Origin: Allobranchiibius sp038199265
GTDB taxonomy: Bacteria; Actinomycetota; Actinomycetes; Actinomycetales; Dermatophilaceae
Assembly: GCA_038199265.1 (NCBI GenBank)
Contig: JBBPZD010000213.1
Coordinates: 1-14,715, forward strand
Direction: 5' to 3'
DNA: 14,715 nt
Made by a program: the position numbers and the translations under genes. Positions 12,902-14,715 of the stretch are shown in pieces. Under the pieces are notes generated by a model. That model was given only the letters and a program-made list of their open reading frames with translations, ran no database searches and was not told the DNA's origin. Each line of letters begins with the position of its first letter. Within the stretch, counting starts at the first letter, position 1.

Positions 12902-14323
12902 ATGCGTCGCATGGCGAAGGTCGCTGCCGCCGCCGGGGCTGTCGTGCTGGCTGCGGGTACCTACACGGCATTGGACATCTACGACGTAGTGCCCGGCTAT
13001 CTCACTCTCGCCGCGGCACCACAGCCTGCGGTGCCCGCCCCTGGCCGAGCGAGCGTCGGGCCTCGCGTCGAGCCGCCGACCGCGCCGCCGGTGCCGGCTT
13101 CGCCCAACACCCCAGCGGCTCCCGTGCCCGACGTGGCTGCCTTCAGCGCGCGGATCAAAGCAGCCCGAGCTGCGGCCGGGCTGCCCGGCAAGGTCACCAT
13201 GACCTTCCGTGACGCCGCCACCGGCGCCACCTTGTACGACGACGGCGCGCGGACCGCAATGACGCCCGCATCGGTCACGAAGCTGCTTGCCACCTGGGCG
13301 ATCGCACGTGCCATGCCGCTCGAGGGAACGTTCACCACCAAGGTCGTCTCCGCCGACAAGGGCTCGATCGTGCTCGTCGCCGGCGGCGACACCTGCCTGA
13401 ACCCCAAGGCAGGTGACCCGTTGGCCGTGTGCGGGCGCGCCGGAGTCGGCGACCTCGCGACCCAGGCGGCGGCAGGCCTGAAGAAGCAAGGCCGCAACAC
13501 GGTGAAGCTGGGGTACGACGCCACCTATGCCGCCGGTCCAGCAACTGCACCAGGGTGGGGCGCGGACCTGTTGACCGCGGGTTTCACTACCCGTATCGCG
13601 ATGCTCGGGTTGTCGACCCAACACGCCGAGACCGGTCCTGCCGTGCCGAGCCCGGACGCCAGCACGACCGCGGCGCTCGCCAAGGAGCTGAGAGCACGGG
13701 GGATCACCGTCACCACGGGGGGCGCGACCCCGGCTTCGGCCGGTTCCGTGGTCCTGGCGTCGGTGCAGTCGGCGCCACTGTTGGACCAGCTCGGGTTCGC
13801 GCTGAAACAGAGTGACAACGCGATGATCGAGTCGCTCGCCCGCCAGGCCGCGTACCGCTCCGGAGTGACGGCGACCTCTGAAGCAGCCGTCACAGGATGG
13901 GTGCGGGCGCAATTGTCGGCAGCAGGTTACGACCTCACCGGGGTCAAGCTCGCTGACGTCTCCGGTCTGTCCGATGGCACCACGCTGACCGCCGGACTGC
14001 TCGGCGATCTGCTGACCGGAGCCACCACCGGCAACGACCCGCTCTTCGCCGATGCCATCACCGGTCTTCCGGTCGGCGGGTGGAGCGGCACGCTCGCCAA
14101 GCGCTACATCGTGCCCGCGACCAGTGCGGCCGCCGGCTGGGTACACGCCAAGACTGGCAGTCTGCCGTCAGTTACCTCACTCGCCGGCACTGTCCAGGAC
14201 AAGGACGGGCGACTGATCGTGTTCGCCGTCATCGCCAACGGCGCGCAACCGCGGGGCCCGATCGGGTCCCGTCAGGCCGTCGACACGGTCGTCACTGCGG
14301 TCCACAACTGCGGCTGTTCCTGA
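12902..14323 (+). CDS. dacB: D-alanyl-D-alanine carboxypeptidase/endopeptidase, PBP4 family (S13)
   Basis: A 473-aa protein that trims or cleaves peptidoglycan stem peptides outside the cell. An N-terminal hydrophobic signal/anchor (about 5-24) is followed by a Pro/Ala-rich linker (about 39-76). The three active-site boxes of serine penicillin-binding proteins are present: S124-V-T-K127, S304-D-N306 and K417-T-G419. Spacing from SxxK to SxN is long, as in class C/PBP4 enzymes with inserted domains. AGGGGAG before ATG 12902 sets the start; ATG 12911 is a minor alternative, and an open extension to 12830 is unlikely. It is divergent from ppa with 107 bp between. In many actinobacteria the next genes would be a zinc metalloprotease, tilS, hpt and ftsH; here a different gene follows. 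Confidence 0.93.
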   Translation: MRRMAKVAAAAGAVVLAAGTYTALDIYDVVPGYLTLAAAPQPAVPAPGRASVGPRVEPPTAPPVPASPNTPAAPVPDVAAFSARIKAARAAAGLPGKVTMTFRDAATGATLYDDGARTAMTPASVTKLLATWAIARAMPLEGTFTTKVVSADKGSIVLVAGGDTCLNPKAGDPLAVCGRAGVGDLATQAAAGLKKQGRNTVKLGYDATYAAGPATAPGWGADLLTAGFTTRIAMLGLSTQHAETGPAVPSPDASTTAALAKELRARGITVTTGGATPASAGSVVLASVQSAPLLDQLGFALKQSDNAMIESLARQAAYRSGVTATSEAAVTGWVRAQLSAAGYDLTGVKLADVSGLSDGTTLTAGLLGDLLTGATTGNDPLFADAITGLPVGGWSGTLAKRYIVPATSAAAGWVHAKTGSLPSVTSLAGTVQDKDGRLIVFAVIANGAQPRGPIGSRQAVDTVVTAVHNCGCS

Positions 14324-14381
14324 CCTCGTTCCGCGAGCGGTGCGGCCTGGACCGCTTCACGTCAAACGCTCCGGTCAAGGC

Positions 14382-14430
14382 TGTGGACAACTGGTTTTGG
14401 GGGTTGTCTGAAAAGGGGTGATGTGGATAA
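14382..14430 (+). promoter_or_regulatory. Two DnaA-box-like 9-mers in direct orientation
   Basis: TGTGGACAA (14382-14390) is the complement of TTGTCCACA, the high-GC actinobacterial DnaA box. TGTGGATAA (14422-14430) is the complement of the classical TTATCCACA. They are in the same orientation, 40 bp start to start (about four helical turns), next to an AT-rich stretch. No dnaA, dnaN or other origin gene is nearby, so this is not the chromosomal origin on present evidence. Confidence 0.4.
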
Positions 14431-14478
14431 CTTCGCGTGAATCGATTTTATTGGCAGTATCTTTCGCTCGTTTTGACC

Positions 14479-14507
14479 TTGTCTGGACTATCGAACAGGC
14501 GTATGAT
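14479..14507 (+). promoter_or_regulatory. Promoter of the DUF222/HNH-like gene
   Basis: TTGTCT (14479-14484), a 17-bp spacer and TATGAT (14502-14507) match a primary-sigma promoter well. The predicted start is near A14514, leaving a leader of about 43 bases with the Shine-Dalgarno AGAGGGGG (14542-14549). Confidence 0.55.
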
Positions 14508-14556
14508 GTAGGCATCGGTTCGAACAAGCGGACCTGGGGAAAGAGGGGGTTAGATC

Positions 14557-14715
14557 GTGAGTTTCTCGACACCGATCGCGCCCCCTGCGATTGTTCCGGC
14601 GGCGCCCGGGGAGGGTGCCCGGTTGCTTGGGCTGTTGGCGGAGTTCGAGTCATCGCTGGGTGATTGGCCTGGTGCGGTTTTTCAGTTGTCTGAGAGTGAG
14701 CTCGCGTCGGTGGTC
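14557..14715 (+). CDS. Probable DUF222/HNH endonuclease (REP13E12-like), N-terminal fragment
   Basis: A GTG at 14557 with AGAGGGGG seven bases upstream opens a frame of 53 codons running off the right edge. The protein begins MSFSTPIAPPAIVPAAPGEG and continues with ARLLGLLAEFE, WPGAVFQLSESELASVV. The pattern of a variable Pro/Ala start, a Leu-rich helix, then 'L.ES.L..VV' resembles the start of DUF222 proteins, which carry a C-terminal HNH nuclease motif and occur in many copies in actinobacteria (13E12 repeat family of mycobacteria). The HNH part lies outside the window, so the family call is inferred. Codons such as GTT, TTT, CCT, ATT and TTG are more frequent than in neighbouring genes, suggesting separate origin. 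Confidence 0.55.
   Translation, partial: MSFSTPIAPPAIVPAAPGEGARLLGLLAEFESSLGDWPGAVFQLSESELASVV

Larger units (their letters stand above)
14324..14556. other. AT-rich spacer between dacB and the DUF222/HNH-like gene
   Basis: There is no gene in these 233 bp. The first part holds a weak hairpin AGCGGT (14336-14341)/ACCGCT (14351-14356) with no T-run, so there is no convincing dacB terminator. GACAAC (14386-14391) and GTTGTC (14403-14408) form another small inverted repeat. From 14431 to 14510 the G+C is 35 of 80 bases (44 %), clearly below the surrounding coding DNA. Two DnaA-box-like 9-mers and a good promoter lie here and are listed separately. Confidence 0.7.

Noticed and set aside
13390..13415. 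Inverted repeat CACCTGCC / GGCAGGTG inside dacB
   Set aside because: It lies in the middle of an intact coding region with no T-run. An 8-bp repeat of this kind is expected by chance in GC-rich DNA.
12686..14146. Long minus-strand open frame (486 codons) opposite dacB
   Set aside because: It is antisense to dacB with intact PBP motifs, Gly/Arg/His-rich and without domain signs. Long antisense frames are common in GC-rich coding DNA.
14324..14556. Chromosomal replication origin
   Set aside because: There are only two DnaA-like boxes and no dnaA, dnaN, rpmH or similar gene. Real actinobacterial origins carry many boxes.

Overview
This is about 14.7 kb of high-GC DNA with the look of a Gram-positive actinomycete. 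Signs of this are strong G/C third-position bias, frequent GTG starts, several TANNNT-N6-ATG/GTG leaderless promoters, an ECF sigma/RskA-type anti-sigma pair, and the ppa/dacB divergent pair typical of actinobacterial chromosomes. The family cannot be settled from the sequence alone. A member of Micrococcales, perhaps near Dermacoccaceae, is only a guess from overall resemblance. It reads as chromosomal housekeeping DNA with small accessory pieces at both ends.

Left end (1-860): the 3' end of a small helix-turn-helix protein, then a two-gene toxin-antitoxin cassette (ribbon-helix-helix antitoxin plus Doc/Fic-family toxin). Its promoter carries a palindromic operator, and the antitoxin mRNA is probably leaderless. 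Next (945-4984): a PYROXD2/phytoene-desaturase-like FAD oxidoreductase, an ABC-2 exporter pair (ATPase plus permease, translationally coupled), and a convergent gene for an unrecognised 160-aa protein that overlaps the permease by 12 bp.

Centre (5031-7115): an ECF sigma factor and its zinc-binding, membrane-anchored RskA-like anti-sigma factor overlap by 8 nt on the minus strand, with an intrinsic terminator that starts inside the anti-sigma stop codon. Divergent from them is a secreted protein that is a plausible regulon member. Then come gdhA (NADP-type glutamate dehydrogenase), a one-helix small membrane protein and a lipoprotein of unknown function. The lipoprotein gene's terminator lies inside the coding sequence of the convergent epoxide-hydrolase-like gene.

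Right part (10648-14715): the hydrolase and an MFS transporter diverge from a 222-bp spacer holding a degenerate 59-bp direct repeat of the transporter's own promoter and start region. After these come ppa (inorganic pyrophosphatase, minus) and dacB (PBP4-type D,D-carboxypeptidase, plus). The window ends in the start of a probable DUF222/HNH (REP13E12-like) gene preceded by an AT-rich spacer with two DnaA-box-like 9-mers; it appears inserted where the conserved block downstream of dacB would normally continue.

I found no CRISPR array, rRNA, tRNA or complete IS element. No single feature is clearly a new system. The most interesting items are the duplicated transporter start region, the ECF/anti-sigma/secreted-protein module with matching promoter-like motifs, and the DUF222 insertion with its DnaA-like boxes.
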